Of a DNA stretch of 46,784 nucleotides, positions 7,300-15,565 are shown in pieces. Within the stretch, counting starts at the first letter, position 1; each line of letters starts with the position of its first letter. The translations under genes and the position numbers were made by a program. Under the pieces are notes generated by a model. It did no database searches and was not told the origin of the DNA. It saw only the letters and a list, made by a program, of their open reading frames with translations. This DNA comes from Rhizobiales bacterium CCH10-E5 (GTDB lineage: Bacteria > Pseudomonadota > Alphaproteobacteria > Rhizobiales > Beijerinckiaceae): positions 1 through 46,784 of the forward strand of contig LSIG01000072.1 of assembly GCA_001556125.1 (NCBI GenBank). The letters are read 5' to 3'.

Positions 7300-8160
7300 A
7301 TGACGATGACCATTCCGGGGACACCCACTCCCCAGCTCCGCAGGTTACAGCCGGTCGGCAGCGCAGCCTCCGTTTCCTGCTATCTCAAAACCCAGTGGCC
7401 GCGGGTCGGCGGCCCAGGGATCCGGCCCCTCCCCGATTCGGCTTTCACCGATCCTAGCTTCATCAACCGCTACCAGCCGGGCGTCTGGACGTATCCCTAC
7501 GTTGCCTGCTGCGGCGTCGACTTCGACACGCCTAACCGAGCGAGCGGTCTCAAAAGTGTCGCCGACCGTCTCCATATGCCGCTGTACAAGCTTTCCGCGA
7601 CCGAGCTCGCTGATCCGCGCGGCCGGCTCGAGGCCCTCAATCGGATGCGTTACGCCTCGCATGTCCTGACGCCTGATGGGCATCAGCAGGAACCCGGCTT
7701 CCAGGACTGGGAATTCCAGCAGTTCGCTCCGCGGCGACAGCCCCTGCCCGGCTCGCCCGTCAGCCTGGACGGTCATCTCTTCGCGCTGCGTCGCCCCCAT
7801 GACATGAGCAAGCGGGTCTTCGAAAAGCTGCTGCATCAGCGGATCCGAAACGCCAGCCTCAACAGCTTCCTGCAGACGCGTGCCGGACGGGAACACTGCG
7901 CGATGCTGTCGCTCGCTCCGAAGCAGCAGATCCGGTGGACCCGCTACAAGTTCGGTCCGATGGTTCGTATCGACAAGGCGGAAGAGATCTACATCTTCCG
8001 TCCGACGGGCGAGGATGCCGACCGGCTCCTCATCATTCTGGAACGCATCGTCTACGACTGGGTCATGGGTCAAACGCAGCGCCAGCCCCCCGACTGGCGT
8101 ACCCGCAGCCAATTTCCCAGACGTGGTGGTGGAGCCGATAGGCCTTCCCAGTCCAGTTGA
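7300..8160 (+). CDS. Unrecognised island protein (286 aa)
   Basis: I do not recognise this protein. It has 286 residues, with a proline-rich beginning, an aromatic/cysteine patch (VWTYPYVACCGVDF, about residues 63-76), a basic middle, and a hydrophobic helical segment near the end (ADRLLIILERIVYDWVM). The tail is basic and likely disordered. There is no signal peptide and no catalytic motif that I can name. It follows the ATPase gene by 64 nt on the same strand and is the last gene before the recombinase, so it may be part of the same operon. The first ATG at 7300 and a second at 7306 are both possible. Confidence 0.65.
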   Translation: MTMTIPGTPTPQLRRLQPVGSAASVSCYLKTQWPRVGGPGIRPLPDSAFTDPSFINRYQPGVWTYPYVACCGVDFDTPNRASGLKSVADRLHMPLYKLSATELADPRGRLEALNRMRYASHVLTPDGHQQEPGFQDWEFQQFAPRRQPLPGSPVSLDGHLFALRRPHDMSKRVFEKLLHQRIRNASLNSFLQTRAGREHCAMLSLAPKQQIRWTRYKFGPMVRIDKAEEIYIFRPTGEDADRLLIILERIVYDWVMGQTQRQPPDWRTRSQFPRRGGGADRPSQSS

Positions 8161-8243
8161 GGCTCGCACCTGTTGCTCAACCGGCTCTCGCCTCGCCATC
8201 GTCCCCGCTACGTCTCCGCAACATGTCGGGGCACATAACATCT

Positions 8244-8279
8244 GGGGCACCGTACCTCCGCTTACGGTTTCCGTGCCCC
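8244..8279. terminator. Inverted repeat between convergent genes
   Basis: GGGGCAC (8244-8250) pairs perfectly with GTGCCCC (8273-8279), with further weak pairing inside. It lies between the ends of the plus-strand island genes and the minus-strand recombinase gene, where a shared terminator is expected. No clear T run follows on either strand. Confidence 0.4.
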
Positions 8280-8310
8280 GGCCCTCAGCTTTTGCTGGGA
8301 GCCAGCCCGC

Positions 8311-10203
8311 CTAGGCCTTATTCGCCTTGAAGTACGGGTACTCGATCGACTGAACAGCCTCGTTCAGAGCGCCAAGATCGAATCCGGAGCCATAGCCGCT
8401 CGTTGTATCGCCCAGGTGATGTCCCAGAACGGCCTGCGCGACAGGATAGAGCGCCCGATTGCGAAGCTCGTCGACAGCCCTGTGACGGAAACTGTGGAAT
8501 GTCTTGTCGGGGTCTTTCGTCACGAATTCCCTGGCGTAGCGCCCCCACCATTTGCTGAAATAGTGGGTGGTCTTGCCCTCATACTCACGCAACTCCGGGA
8601 ACAGCCGCAGCACGCTGCGCTTCTTTTGTTCCTCGGCGTAAGTGAGCAGCCCCATCCCGATCAGGACCCGGTGGATGGGCACCCGCCGGCGCGATGATTT
8701 GGTTTTGCGGCTCGTGCTTTGTCCGGGTGTCTCGTCGATCTCTCGCATATCAAAGTAGGCGATGCCATTTTCGCTCTTGATGTCGACCAACCGGAGCTGG
8801 CCGATTTCCTCCAGGCGTGCTCCCGAAAACAGGCTGATCAGCGGCAGCCACTTTTGAGCCTCGCCACCGCCCGCATCATACCGTTGACCATTGGCGTAAA
8901 CAGGGGATGCCAGAAGCCTTTCGAGGTCGCCATCGCCATAGGGCTTGCGGGTCGAAACCTCGCCCTCCTTAAGAGCGAACTTCATCCCCTCACAGGGATT
9001 GGTCTCGATCTCTCCGTTGCGTACAGCCACGGCCAGCACAGCGGAGATGGCACCGATCGCCTTGTCGTTGATCGTTGCACGCGACAGAACCGGCTGGCTT
9101 TCTGACGCAGCCCAGCTGTGGAGTTCCCAGAAGGGTCGCCCGGCCATGTCTTTCGGAATCTGTCGGGGACATCCGGTCAGCGCATCGCGATATGCGCGGA
9201 CATGCTTCTTCGAGATCACTGAGAGTGGGATATCGCCGTTGATTTCGATGAATCGATCGACGTAGAGCCGATAAGCCTCCGCCGTGCGGGCCGACGGCTT
9301 CCGCTCCGTCTTCCAAGTTTGGTAGGCCTCGACCAACCTCAAACCCGGCTCTGCTTCCATGACGACCGACCGCGGCGCTCGCGGCGGTGTCGGCAAAGCA
9401 CCCCCATTCATTCGATCGAGCACGGCTTGGTGGCCCCTGATGCCGGCGCGTATGACTTCGAGAGCGAGAAGCCTACGGTCGGGATGGCCATGCGGCAGAT
9501 CAACGCCGATCTCGGCGAGCACGGCTTCGACCGCACTTTCCCCGATCACGGCTTCGAGGTCGCTCCTGACAGAGCGCGCTTGATCGACTGATAACCCGCC
9601 TCTGGTCAGGCTTTCCAGCGATGGCACTTTCCTAGCGCCGTCGAAATCGTAGGTGTCGACCTGGCGGACATGCGCCTTCAGGTGGTCCAACTCGCGCAGA
9701 TGGGCTTCCCGCTTCGCGTCATCGAGGCTGACAGGTTCATCACACGCCGCCATATCGCCGTAGGCAATTTCGGTCAGGTCAGATGGCTGCCGATACAACG
9801 TCTCCTCGTCATCCGAGGCCAGGATTTGATAATAGACGTCATCCGCTATTTGCCGGATCGTCTCCTGGGGTAGAGCCTGCAGGCGTGTGGCAGAGGGCGG
9901 ACGCCCGCGCTTGCGTGGAAACGTTGCCTTTGCGAAATCAATCAGGCGCTCGACCTGAGGATGGACTTCAAGCCACCGCTGGCGCGCGAGCGACAGGTCG
10001 CTGGTTGCCAAGGAGACCTTGATCACGGGCCGGCCACCCAACTTGCGCCGCTGGGTCGACCACGAGAGTTGCAGATCTCCCGAAACCGATTCAGCCAGTC
10101 CGTTGGCCAGGTGGCGAACATAGCTGAAGCCCCCCTCGGGACGCTTCACCAAATAGATCATGCCTGAGGTTGAAGACCGTCCCATCAGCGCCCTGCTCGG
10201 CAC
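8311..10203 (-). CDS. Tyrosine recombinase / phage-type integrase
   Basis: This 630-residue site-specific recombinase is the presumed integrase of the island. The N-terminal ~250 residues resemble the extended N-terminal domain of alphaproteobacterial integrases with the YLVKRPEGGFSYVR opening. A core-binding helical domain follows (about 295-420) and then the catalytic domain. The active-site set is present: R463 in SGARLEE, H571 and R574 in HSFRH, H595 in GHHLGD, and Y604 in SGYGSG. The GTG at 10203 gives 630 residues. The ATG at 10161 would start exactly at the conserved MIYLVKRPEGG segment and is an equally good choice. The gene reads away from the tRNA-Glu, and three 12-bp repeats lie immediately upstream of the GTG. 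Confidence 0.93.
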   Translation of the reverse strand: MPSRALMGRSSTSGMIYLVKRPEGGFSYVRHLANGLAESVSGDLQLSWSTQRRKLGGRPVIKVSLATSDLSLARQRWLEVHPQVERLIDFAKATFPRKRGRPPSATRLQALPQETIRQIADDVYYQILASDDEETLYRQPSDLTEIAYGDMAACDEPVSLDDAKREAHLRELDHLKAHVRQVDTYDFDGARKVPSLESLTRGGLSVDQARSVRSDLEAVIGESAVEAVLAEIGVDLPHGHPDRRLLALEVIRAGIRGHQAVLDRMNGGALPTPPRAPRSVVMEAEPGLRLVEAYQTWKTERKPSARTAEAYRLYVDRFIEINGDIPLSVISKKHVRAYRDALTGCPRQIPKDMAGRPFWELHSWAASESQPVLSRATINDKAIGAISAVLAVAVRNGEIETNPCEGMKFALKEGEVSTRKPYGDGDLERLLASPVYANGQRYDAGGGEAQKWLPLISLFSGARLEEIGQLRLVDIKSENGIAYFDMREIDETPGQSTSRKTKSSRRRVPIHRVLIGMGLLTYAEEQKKRSVLRLFPELREYEGKTTHYFSKWWGRYAREFVTKDPDKTFHSFRHRAVDELRNRALYPVAQAVLGHHLGDTTSGYGSGFDLGALNEAVQSIEYPYFKANKA

Positions 10204-10204
10204 T

Positions 10205-10239
10205 GATTCATACCAGGATTCATACCAAGAATCCTACCA
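10205..10239. repeat. Three 12-bp direct repeats upstream of the integrase gene
   Basis: GATTCATACCA occurs at 10205-10215 and 10217-10227, with a third variant GAATCCTACCA at 10229-10239, giving an exact 12-bp period. They lie between the integrase start and the tRNA-Glu. Likely uses are arm-type binding sites for the recombinase or its accessory factor, or an operator over the integrase promoter. Confidence 0.6.
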
Positions 10240-10303
10240 GAGCCGCCCGAGCCCTAGTTTCTATCAGTGATTTTGTTAAAAATCAACAACTTAGCCACAT
10301 GAG

Positions 10304-10378
10304 TGGCGCGACCTACGGGAGTCGAACCCGTCTCCCCAGCGTGAAAGGCTGGTGTCCTAACCGATAGACGAAGGTCGC
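10304..10378 (-). tRNA. tRNA-Glu (anticodon TTC), island attachment gene
   Basis: The minus strand folds as a complete tRNA: acceptor GCGACCT with AGGTCGC, anticodon stem CCAGC/GCTGG with loop CTTTCAC (anticodon TTC), T arm with GGTTCGACTC, and an encoded CCA (10306-10304). The gene is intact, so the island must carry or have restored the 3' portion. The integrase gene lies 100 nt beyond the 3' end. A 6-bp AT-rich inverted repeat (10269-10274 with 10279-10284) sits in this space and may belong to the crossover site. Confidence 0.96.
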
Positions 10379-10419
10379 GGGCTTCCGAACCGCGGGCGGT
10401 TCGTGTCGAAGCGGGGCGA

Positions 10420-10448
10420 GGTATAGTGGCAGGCTCGCGGCTCCGCAA
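10420..10448 (-). promoter_or_regulatory. Promoter of tRNA-Glu
   Basis: The minus strand shows TTGCGG (10448-10443), a 17-nt spacer and TATACC (10425-10420), giving a sigma-70-type promoter that would start transcription about 35 nt before the mature tRNA. It lies between recJ and the tRNA. Confidence 0.6.
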
Positions 10449-10535
10449 GCGCGCGTTTGGGCTTTTCCCGAGGCGCGGCTGCGACATGCGGCCTCTCGCC
10501 GAGGGATGGACCAGTCCGGAGGGCGACGGAGCCGC

Positions 10536-12338
10536 TCAGACCGGCTTCGCCAGGTCGAGGACACGCAGCTCCGCCGTCTCCCGCCCGCCCCAGCGGTTCA
10601 GGCTCAGCGTGGCCGCGAGATGGACGCTCTCGCCGCGGGCCGCCAGCAGGGCGCGGCCAAGCGGCTCCTGCGCGCAGCGAAAGGCGACGCCGCCGACGCG
10701 GGCGCCGTCGCCGCCCTTCAGCTTGACGCGGACATGCCCGCCGCTGCCGATCTCGACCGCATCAGTGAGGCGATGGGCGGGAAAGACGAAGACCGGCTCC
10801 GGGCTGCCCTGGCCGAAGGGGCCGGCGCGCTCGATCTCGGCGAGCAGCCGCGGGGTCGCCCCGCCGGCGCTCAGCGCGGCGTCGACGAAAAGCGCTTCCG
10901 ATTCGCCGGCCGCCTCGACCTCGGCGGAGAGCCGCTGGGCGAGGAAAGCGTGGAAACCATCGCCCTGCCCCGGCGCGAGGGTGACGCCGGCCGCCATGGC
11001 GTGGCCGCCGCCCTTGACCGCGAGCCCGGCCTCGACGGCCGCCCGCACCGCCCGGCCGAGATCGACTCCGGCGACCGAGCGGCCGGATCCGGTCGCGCCG
11101 CCCTCCGGATTGAGTGCCAGCGCGAAGGCCGGCTTGCGGAAGCGCTCCTTCAGCCGCGCCGCCACCAGCCCGACGATGCCGGGGTGCCAGTCCGGCGAAC
11201 TCGCCAGCAGCACCGCCGCGGCGGGATCGCGCATCAGCGCATGGTCGGCCTGCGAGATCGCCTCGATCACGGCCTGGCGCTCGATCTCCTGGCGTTCCTG
11301 ATTCAGCCGGTTGAGTTCGCCCGCGATGCCGCGCGCCTCGATCTCGTCCGCCGTCAGCAGAAGGCGGGCGCCGAGGCCGGCATCGCCGATGCGGCCGCCG
11401 GCATTGATGCGCGGGCCGAGCAGGAAGCCGAGATGCCAGGGCTGCACCGGCCCGTCGAGCCCCGCGACATCCATCAGCGCCGCCAGGCCCGGCCGGGCGC
11501 GACCGCGCAAGATGGCCAGGCCCTGGCGCACGAAGGCCCGGTTCAACCTGCGCAGGGGCACGACGTCGGCGACGGTGGCGAGCGCGACGAGGTCGAGCGC
11601 TGCGAGCAGATCGGGCTCGCCGCCGCGGGCCGCCCAGACATCCTGGCGGCGCAGCACGGCACGGGTGGCGACCAGCGCCAGGAAGACGACGCCGGCGGCG
11701 CAGAGATGGCCGAGCCCCGAGAGATCGTCCTGCCGGTTCGGATTGACCAGCGCCTCAACCTCCGGCAGCCGCTCGGGCGCCTGATGATGGTCGAGCACGA
11801 CGACGTCGAGACCCAGCCGCCTGGCCTCGGCCAGAGGCTCGTGGCTGGTGGTGCCGCAATCGACGGTGACGAGCAGCGTCGCCCCCTCGGCCGCGAGCTG
11901 GCGGATGGCCTCGCTGTTGGGGCCGTAGCCCTCGATCAGCCGGTCGGGGATGTGGATGCGTGGTTGGGCGCCGCCTGCGGATAGGAAACCCGCCAGCAGC
12001 GCCGCCGAACAGGCGCCGTCGACATCGTAATCGCCGAAGATCGCAACGCGCTCGCGGGTCGCGACCGCGCGCGCGAGGCGTTCGGAAGCGGGCCCCATGT
12101 CGATCAGCGTGCCCGGATCGGGCAGCAGGTCACGCAGCTTCGGCTCGAGAAAGGTTGCCGCCTCGTTGGGCTCGACCCCGCGGCCGGCCAGGAGCCGCGC
12201 CAGGATGTCGGGAATGCCTTCGACCTGCGCCAGCGCCTCGGCCCGGCCGAGCCCGGCGGCGTCGAGCCGGTCGCGCCAGGGCCGGCCCAGCGCGGAGCGG
12301 GTGACGCCGAGAAAAGCGCGCGGAGGGTTGAGACTCAT
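10536..12338 (-). CDS. recJ: Single-stranded-DNA-specific exonuclease RecJ
   Basis: This 600-residue protein is RecJ, the 5'-3' single-strand DNA exonuclease used in recombination and mismatch repair. The DHH phosphoesterase motifs are visible: FGDYDVDG (about 98-105), VTVDCG (about 158-163) and VLDHHQAP (about 181-188). The DHHA1 motif GGGHAMAAG lies near residue 430, and a C-terminal OB-fold-like region follows. The length fits the family. It is the last gene of the minus-strand run aminotransferase, small membrane protein, hom, glpX, recJ, an arrangement often seen in Hyphomicrobiales. It is separated from glpX by 124 nt containing a terminator-like hairpin, so it may have its own promoter. 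Confidence 0.96.
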   Translation of the reverse strand: MSLNPPRAFLGVTRSALGRPWRDRLDAAGLGRAEALAQVEGIPDILARLLAGRGVEPNEAATFLEPKLRDLLPDPGTLIDMGPASERLARAVATRERVAIFGDYDVDGACSAALLAGFLSAGGAQPRIHIPDRLIEGYGPNSEAIRQLAAEGATLLVTVDCGTTSHEPLAEARRLGLDVVVLDHHQAPERLPEVEALVNPNRQDDLSGLGHLCAAGVVFLALVATRAVLRRQDVWAARGGEPDLLAALDLVALATVADVVPLRRLNRAFVRQGLAILRGRARPGLAALMDVAGLDGPVQPWHLGFLLGPRINAGGRIGDAGLGARLLLTADEIEARGIAGELNRLNQERQEIERQAVIEAISQADHALMRDPAAAVLLASSPDWHPGIVGLVAARLKERFRKPAFALALNPEGGATGSGRSVAGVDLGRAVRAAVEAGLAVKGGGHAMAAGVTLAPGQGDGFHAFLAQRLSAEVEAAGESEALFVDAALSAGGATPRLLAEIERAGPFGQGSPEPVFVFPAHRLTDAVEIGSGGHVRVKLKGGDGARVGGVAFRCAQEPLGRALLAARGESVHLAATLSLNRWGGRETAELRVLDLAKPV

Positions 12339-12412
12339 GGGCGCAGGGCGTCGCGCAGGCGAGGCCTTTCGTCAACCGTGGGCCTGCGGCTCACCACGAC
12401 TTCCAATGCAGA

Positions 12413-12434
12413 ACGGCCGGGCAAGCCCGGCCGT
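12413..12434 (-). terminator. Hairpin after glpX
   Basis: A palindrome with ACGGCCGGG (12413-12421) facing CCCGGCCGT (12426-12434) and a 4-nt loop lies 29 nt past the glpX stop. The T run after it on the minus strand is short, so it may be a weak terminator or a processing site between glpX and recJ. Confidence 0.45.
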
Positions 12435-12462
12435 CGCGATCAGGTTGGTCGCCGGTTGCGGA

Positions 12463-13461
12463 TCAATCCAGCTTGAACTTGCCGAAGTCGCGGTGTTCGC
12501 CGTGGATGCGGCGGACCGTGCCGGTGATCGAGCGATAGACGATCGTCTCCGTCTCGATCACGTCCTTGCCGAACTTCACGCCCCGGAGCATGCCGCCATT
12601 GGTGACGCCGGTGGCGCAGACGATGGTGTCGCCCGACGCCATCTCTTCCATGCTGTACTTCTTGTTCGGATCGGTGACGCCCATGGTGAGGGCGCGCTGA
12701 CGCTTCTCCTCGGTGTCGAGGATCAGGCGGCCCTGCATCTGGCCGCCGACGCAGCGCAGCGCCGCCGCCGCCAGCACGCCCTCGGGCGCGCCGCCGATGC
12801 CGAGATAGAGGTCGATGCCAGTCTTGTGCGGCTCGGTGCAATAGATCACGCCGGCGACGTCGCCATCGGTGATCAGGCGGATCGAGCAGCCGGTCTTGCG
12901 CACCTCCTCGATGAGCTTGGCATGGCGCGGGCGGTCCATGATCAGCGTCGAGATTTCGCTCGGCTTGACGCCCTTGGCCTTGGCCAGCGCGTGGATGTTG
13001 TCGGTGGGCGAGGCGTCGAGGTCGACGACGCCGCGGGCATAGCCGGGGCCGATCGCGATCTTGTCCATGTAGACGTCGGGCGCGTTGAGCAGCTTGCCGG
13101 CCTCAGCCATCGCCATCACAGCGATCGAATCGGGCATGTCCTTGGCGCAGAGCGTCGTGCCTTCGAGCGGATCGACGGCGATATGGACCTTCGGGCCCTG
13201 GCGGGTGCCGACCTTCTCGCCGATGAAGAGCATCGGCGCCTCGTCGCGCTCACCCTCGCCGATGACGATCTCGCCATCGATCGGCAGGCGGTTCAGTTCG
13301 CGGCGCATCGCGTCGACCGCCGCCTGGTCCGCCGCCTTCTCGTTGCCATGGCCGCGCAGCCGCGCCGCCGAGACGGCCGCGCGCTCGGTGACGCGCACCA
13401 GCTCCATCGAGAGATAGCGCTCGATGATCTGGGAGGAGGAAATGCGGAGATCGTCGGACAT
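12463..13461 (-). CDS. glpX: Fructose-1,6-bisphosphatase, class II
   Basis: This 332-residue protein is a GlpX-type fructose-1,6-bisphosphatase, converting fructose 1,6-bisphosphate to fructose 6-phosphate in gluconeogenesis. Family segments are seen in order: IGEGERDEAPMLFIGEKVG near the N-terminus, AVDPLEGTTL with metal-binding Asp and Glu, then GGAPEGVLAAAALRCVGGQMQGRL. In some proteobacteria the enzyme also accepts sedoheptulose 1,7-bisphosphate; this cannot be read from sequence alone. The ATG at 13461 opens the conserved MSDDLRI start; the frame stays open upstream but that part is not conserved in character. It is 64 nt downstream of hom and probably co-transcribed. Confidence 0.96.
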   Translation of the reverse strand: MSDDLRISSSQIIERYLSMELVRVTERAAVSAARLRGHGNEKAADQAAVDAMRRELNRLPIDGEIVIGEGERDEAPMLFIGEKVGTRQGPKVHIAVDPLEGTTLCAKDMPDSIAVMAMAEAGKLLNAPDVYMDKIAIGPGYARGVVDLDASPTDNIHALAKAKGVKPSEISTLIMDRPRHAKLIEEVRKTGCSIRLITDGDVAGVIYCTEPHKTGIDLYLGIGGAPEGVLAAAALRCVGGQMQGRLILDTEEKRQRALTMGVTDPNKKYSMEEMASGDTIVCATGVTNGGMLRGVKFGKDVIETETIVYRSITGTVRRIHGEHRDFGKFKLD

Positions 13462-13525
13462 GAGCGGTTCCCTTTGGTTTTGCGGATGGCGGCGAGCGGT
13501 CACGGCGTCAACAACGCCGAAAACC

Positions 13526-14872
13526 CTACTCCCGTTCGATCCGGATGACTTGCGGCGGTTCGGCGATATGCCCATCGGCCGAGACCTGCTCCAAAGCGGA
13601 GCGGATGGCGGCCTCGCTGGTGGCGTAGGTGATGAGGACGACAGGCACCGGCGTGCCCGAGCGCCCGGCCGGATCCTGCGCCGCGGCGGCCGGGGAACGG
13701 CGCTGGACGATGCTCTCCAGCGAGATGTCGGCCTGGGCCATGCGGGTCGCGATGCCGGCGGCGGCGCCGGGGCGGTCGACCACCGAGAGGCGGACATAGT
13801 ATCCACCCTCGTGGCGCTGCATCGGGGTGCGGGCCGCGGCCTCCAGGCGCGCCACAGGCAGGCCGAAGGGCAGCCCGGCGGTGCCGCGCGCGATGTCGGC
13901 GATGTCGGCGACGACGGCGGAGGCGGTGGGGTCGCCGCCGGCGCCGGGGCCGACGAGGGTCAGTTCCCGCACGGCGTCGGCATCGACTGTGACCGCGTTG
14001 AGAACGCCCATCACCTGCGCGATGGCCGAGGATTTCGGTACCATGGTCGGGTGGACGCGCTGCTCGATGCCGGCCTTGGTCCGCTCGGCGACGCCGAGCA
14101 GCTTGATCCGGTAGCCGAGTTCGTCGGCCATCTTCAGGTCGAGCGGGGTGATCGAGGAAATGCCTTCGACATGAATCGCTTCGGCGTCGATCTTCGTGCC
14201 GAAGGCGAGGCTGGTCAGGATGGCGAGCTTGTGGGCGGTGTCGTAGCCCTCGACGTCGAAGGTCGGGTCGGCCTCGGCATAGCCCAGCCGCTGGGCGTCC
14301 TTCAGGCAGGCCTCGAAGGTCAGCCCCTCCATCTCCATGCGCGAGAGGATGTAGTTGCAGGTGCCGTTGAGGATTCCGTACAGCCGCGTCACGGTATTGC
14401 CGGCGAGTGCCTCGCGCAGCGTCTTGACGATCGGGATGCCACCGGCCGAGGAGGCCTCGAAGGCGAGCGCGACGCCCTTCTCCTCGGCCAGCGCGGCGAG
14501 CGCGACGCCGTGATGGGCGAGCAGCGCCTTGTTGGCGGTGACGACCGGCTTGCCGGCCGAGAGAGCCGCCTCGACCGCGGCCTTGGCCGGGCCGTCCGAG
14601 CCGCCGACCAGTTCGACCAGGCAATCGATCTCGGGTGAGCGCGCGAGGGCGACGGGATCGTCGAACCATGCCAGCCCGCCGAGATCGACGCCGCGGTCGC
14701 GGTTCCGGTCGCGGGCGCAGACCGCAGTGACACGGATGGCGCGGCCGCAGCGTTCGCTCAGCGCGTTTTCCTGCCGGCGCAGGATTCGCAGCACCGAGGC
14801 GCCGACGGTTCCGAGCCCGGCGAGGCCGATGCGAAGGGGGGTGGCGGCGGGCTGTGCAGGGGCGCTGGTCAT
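13526..14872 (-). CDS. hom: Homoserine dehydrogenase
   Basis: This 448-residue enzyme reduces aspartate semialdehyde to homoserine, the branch point toward threonine and methionine. The N-terminal Rossmann motif GLAGLGTVGASVL, the TANKALLAHHG segment, the catalytic-domain block GILNGTCNYIL and ADPTFDVEGYDTAHKLAIL, and a C-terminal ACT domain (RLSVVDRPGAAAGIATRM) are all present. The ACT domain suggests feedback control by threonine, as known for the family. The ATG at 14872 is preferred over an in-frame codon at 14908, because the extra 12 residues are not typical and the Rossmann fold starts soon after. A metY gene lies elsewhere in the window and uses an activated product of homoserine. Confidence 0.96.
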   Translation of the reverse strand: MTSAPAQPAATPLRIGLAGLGTVGASVLRILRRQENALSERCGRAIRVTAVCARDRNRDRGVDLGGLAWFDDPVALARSPEIDCLVELVGGSDGPAKAAVEAALSAGKPVVTANKALLAHHGVALAALAEEKGVALAFEASSAGGIPIVKTLREALAGNTVTRLYGILNGTCNYILSRMEMEGLTFEACLKDAQRLGYAEADPTFDVEGYDTAHKLAILTSLAFGTKIDAEAIHVEGISSITPLDLKMADELGYRIKLLGVAERTKAGIEQRVHPTMVPKSSAIAQVMGVLNAVTVDADAVRELTLVGPGAGGDPTASAVVADIADIARGTAGLPFGLPVARLEAAARTPMQRHEGGYYVRLSVVDRPGAAAGIATRMAQADISLESIVQRRSPAAAAQDPAGRSGTPVPVVLITYATSEAAIRSALEQVSADGHIAEPPQVIRIERE

Positions 14873-14929
14873 GGCGGCGGCGTCGCATGAGCGGCGCGTG
14901 CGAGTCAACGGCGAAGCCCCGCCTTGCGC

Positions 14930-15361
14930 TCAGCCGAACCGGCAGACGACCTCAGCGGCAAGGCGGCGCAGCTTGCCCTCCCCGAAGGTCAGGTGGACGC
15001 GCAGCAGATTGGTGCCGAAGGCCGTGATCTTGATGGTGCGCAAAGCTTCCAGCGTGTCGCCGTTCCAGCTCGTGGCGCTCTCGTTCACCGGCGTCCAGAA
15101 CCAGGGCTTCGGCGGCTCGATCACCGCCTCGGTCAGGATCTTTTCAGCCGCCGCCTGCTCGATGCCCGGCGGCAGATGACGGGCGACCACCTCAGTGGCG
15201 TCGCGGCCGCATTCGCGGGCGGTGGTCGCGGCGAGCACATCCGAAATCAGCGGCGAGTTCGTCTGCGGCACGCGCCCGCGCGAGAAATCATAGGTGCTGA
15301 CGAGGCAGACCAGCGCGAAGAGAACCACGCCCCCGGCGAGCAGACGGCCTTTGCTGAACAT
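14930..15361 (-). CDS. Small membrane-anchored or secreted protein (unknown function)
   Basis: This 143-residue protein has a basic N-terminus (MFSKGR) followed by a hydrophobic stretch LLAGGVVLFALVCLVSTY, which acts as a signal anchor or signal peptide. The rest is a periplasmic-looking domain with two cysteines (ECGRD, about residue 49, and VVCRFG at the very end) that could form a disulfide. I do not recognise the family. It lies between the aminotransferase and hom genes on the same strand, 57 nt before hom, and may be part of that operon. Confidence 0.7.
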   Translation of the reverse strand: MFSKGRLLAGGVVLFALVCLVSTYDFSRGRVPQTNSPLISDVLAATTARECGRDATEVVARHLPPGIEQAAAEKILTEAVIEPPKPWFWTPVNESATSWNGDTLEALRTIKITAFGTNLLRVHLTFGEGKLRRLAAEVVCRFG

Positions 15362-15446
15362 CACGCGTGAAAGCCCCGTTCCGGACGGGTTCGTCCGTGG
15401 CGACGGGTTCCCATGTTTCGGGTTCGGGGTCCAGAGGAAGGCTGCC

Positions 15447-15546
15447 GTCATTCTCGGGCGCAGCGCAGCGGAGACCCGAGAATCTCTGGCAGATTGAGCA
15501 TCAGCGCCGCGTGTCACGAGGTGCTCGGGTCAAGCCCGAGCATGAC
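15447..15546. repeat. Rhizobial-type intergenic palindrome pair
   Basis: Two adjoining inverted repeats lie between genes: one with GTCATTCTCGGG facing CCCGAGAATC, the other GTGCTCGGGTC facing AGCCCGAGCATGAC. The same core occurs at 26900-26963, and a relative at 32019-32109. Such elements are common between genes in Hyphomicrobiales. Confidence 0.7.
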
Positions 15547-15565
15547 GCTCCGCGACGGAACCCTC

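Larger units (their letters stand above)
1..10303. mobile_element. Genomic island integrated at tRNA-Glu (left end outside window)
   Basis: A tyrosine recombinase gene sits with its 5' end next to the 3' end of an intact tRNA-Glu gene, which is the usual arrangement of an island that used the tRNA as attachment site. Left of the recombinase are an exonuclease I gene, five paralogous genes of unknown function, an AAA+ ATPase gene and another unknown gene, with no housekeeping gene among them. To the right is an ordinary core segment beginning with recJ. The far attachment site is not in view, so the island extends beyond the left edge. I see no conjugation, phage structural or replication gene, so whether it is an integrative conjugative element, a prophage remnant or a defence-type island cannot be decided here. 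Base composition is close to that of the core. Confidence 0.75.

Noticed and set aside
722..8160. Reading the paralogue array as phage tail or capsid genes
   Set aside because: No portal, terminase, tape-measure or lysis gene is present, and none of the five proteins shows a structural-protein signature that I can recognise.
10205..10239. CRISPR-like repeat array beside the integrase
   Set aside because: Only three 12-bp units without spacers are present and no cas gene is near; recombinase sites are the better explanation.
13500..14888. A 462-codon minus-strand frame shifted against hom
   Set aside because: It is the neighbouring phase of homoserine dehydrogenase, extremely rich in Arg, and has no family features.
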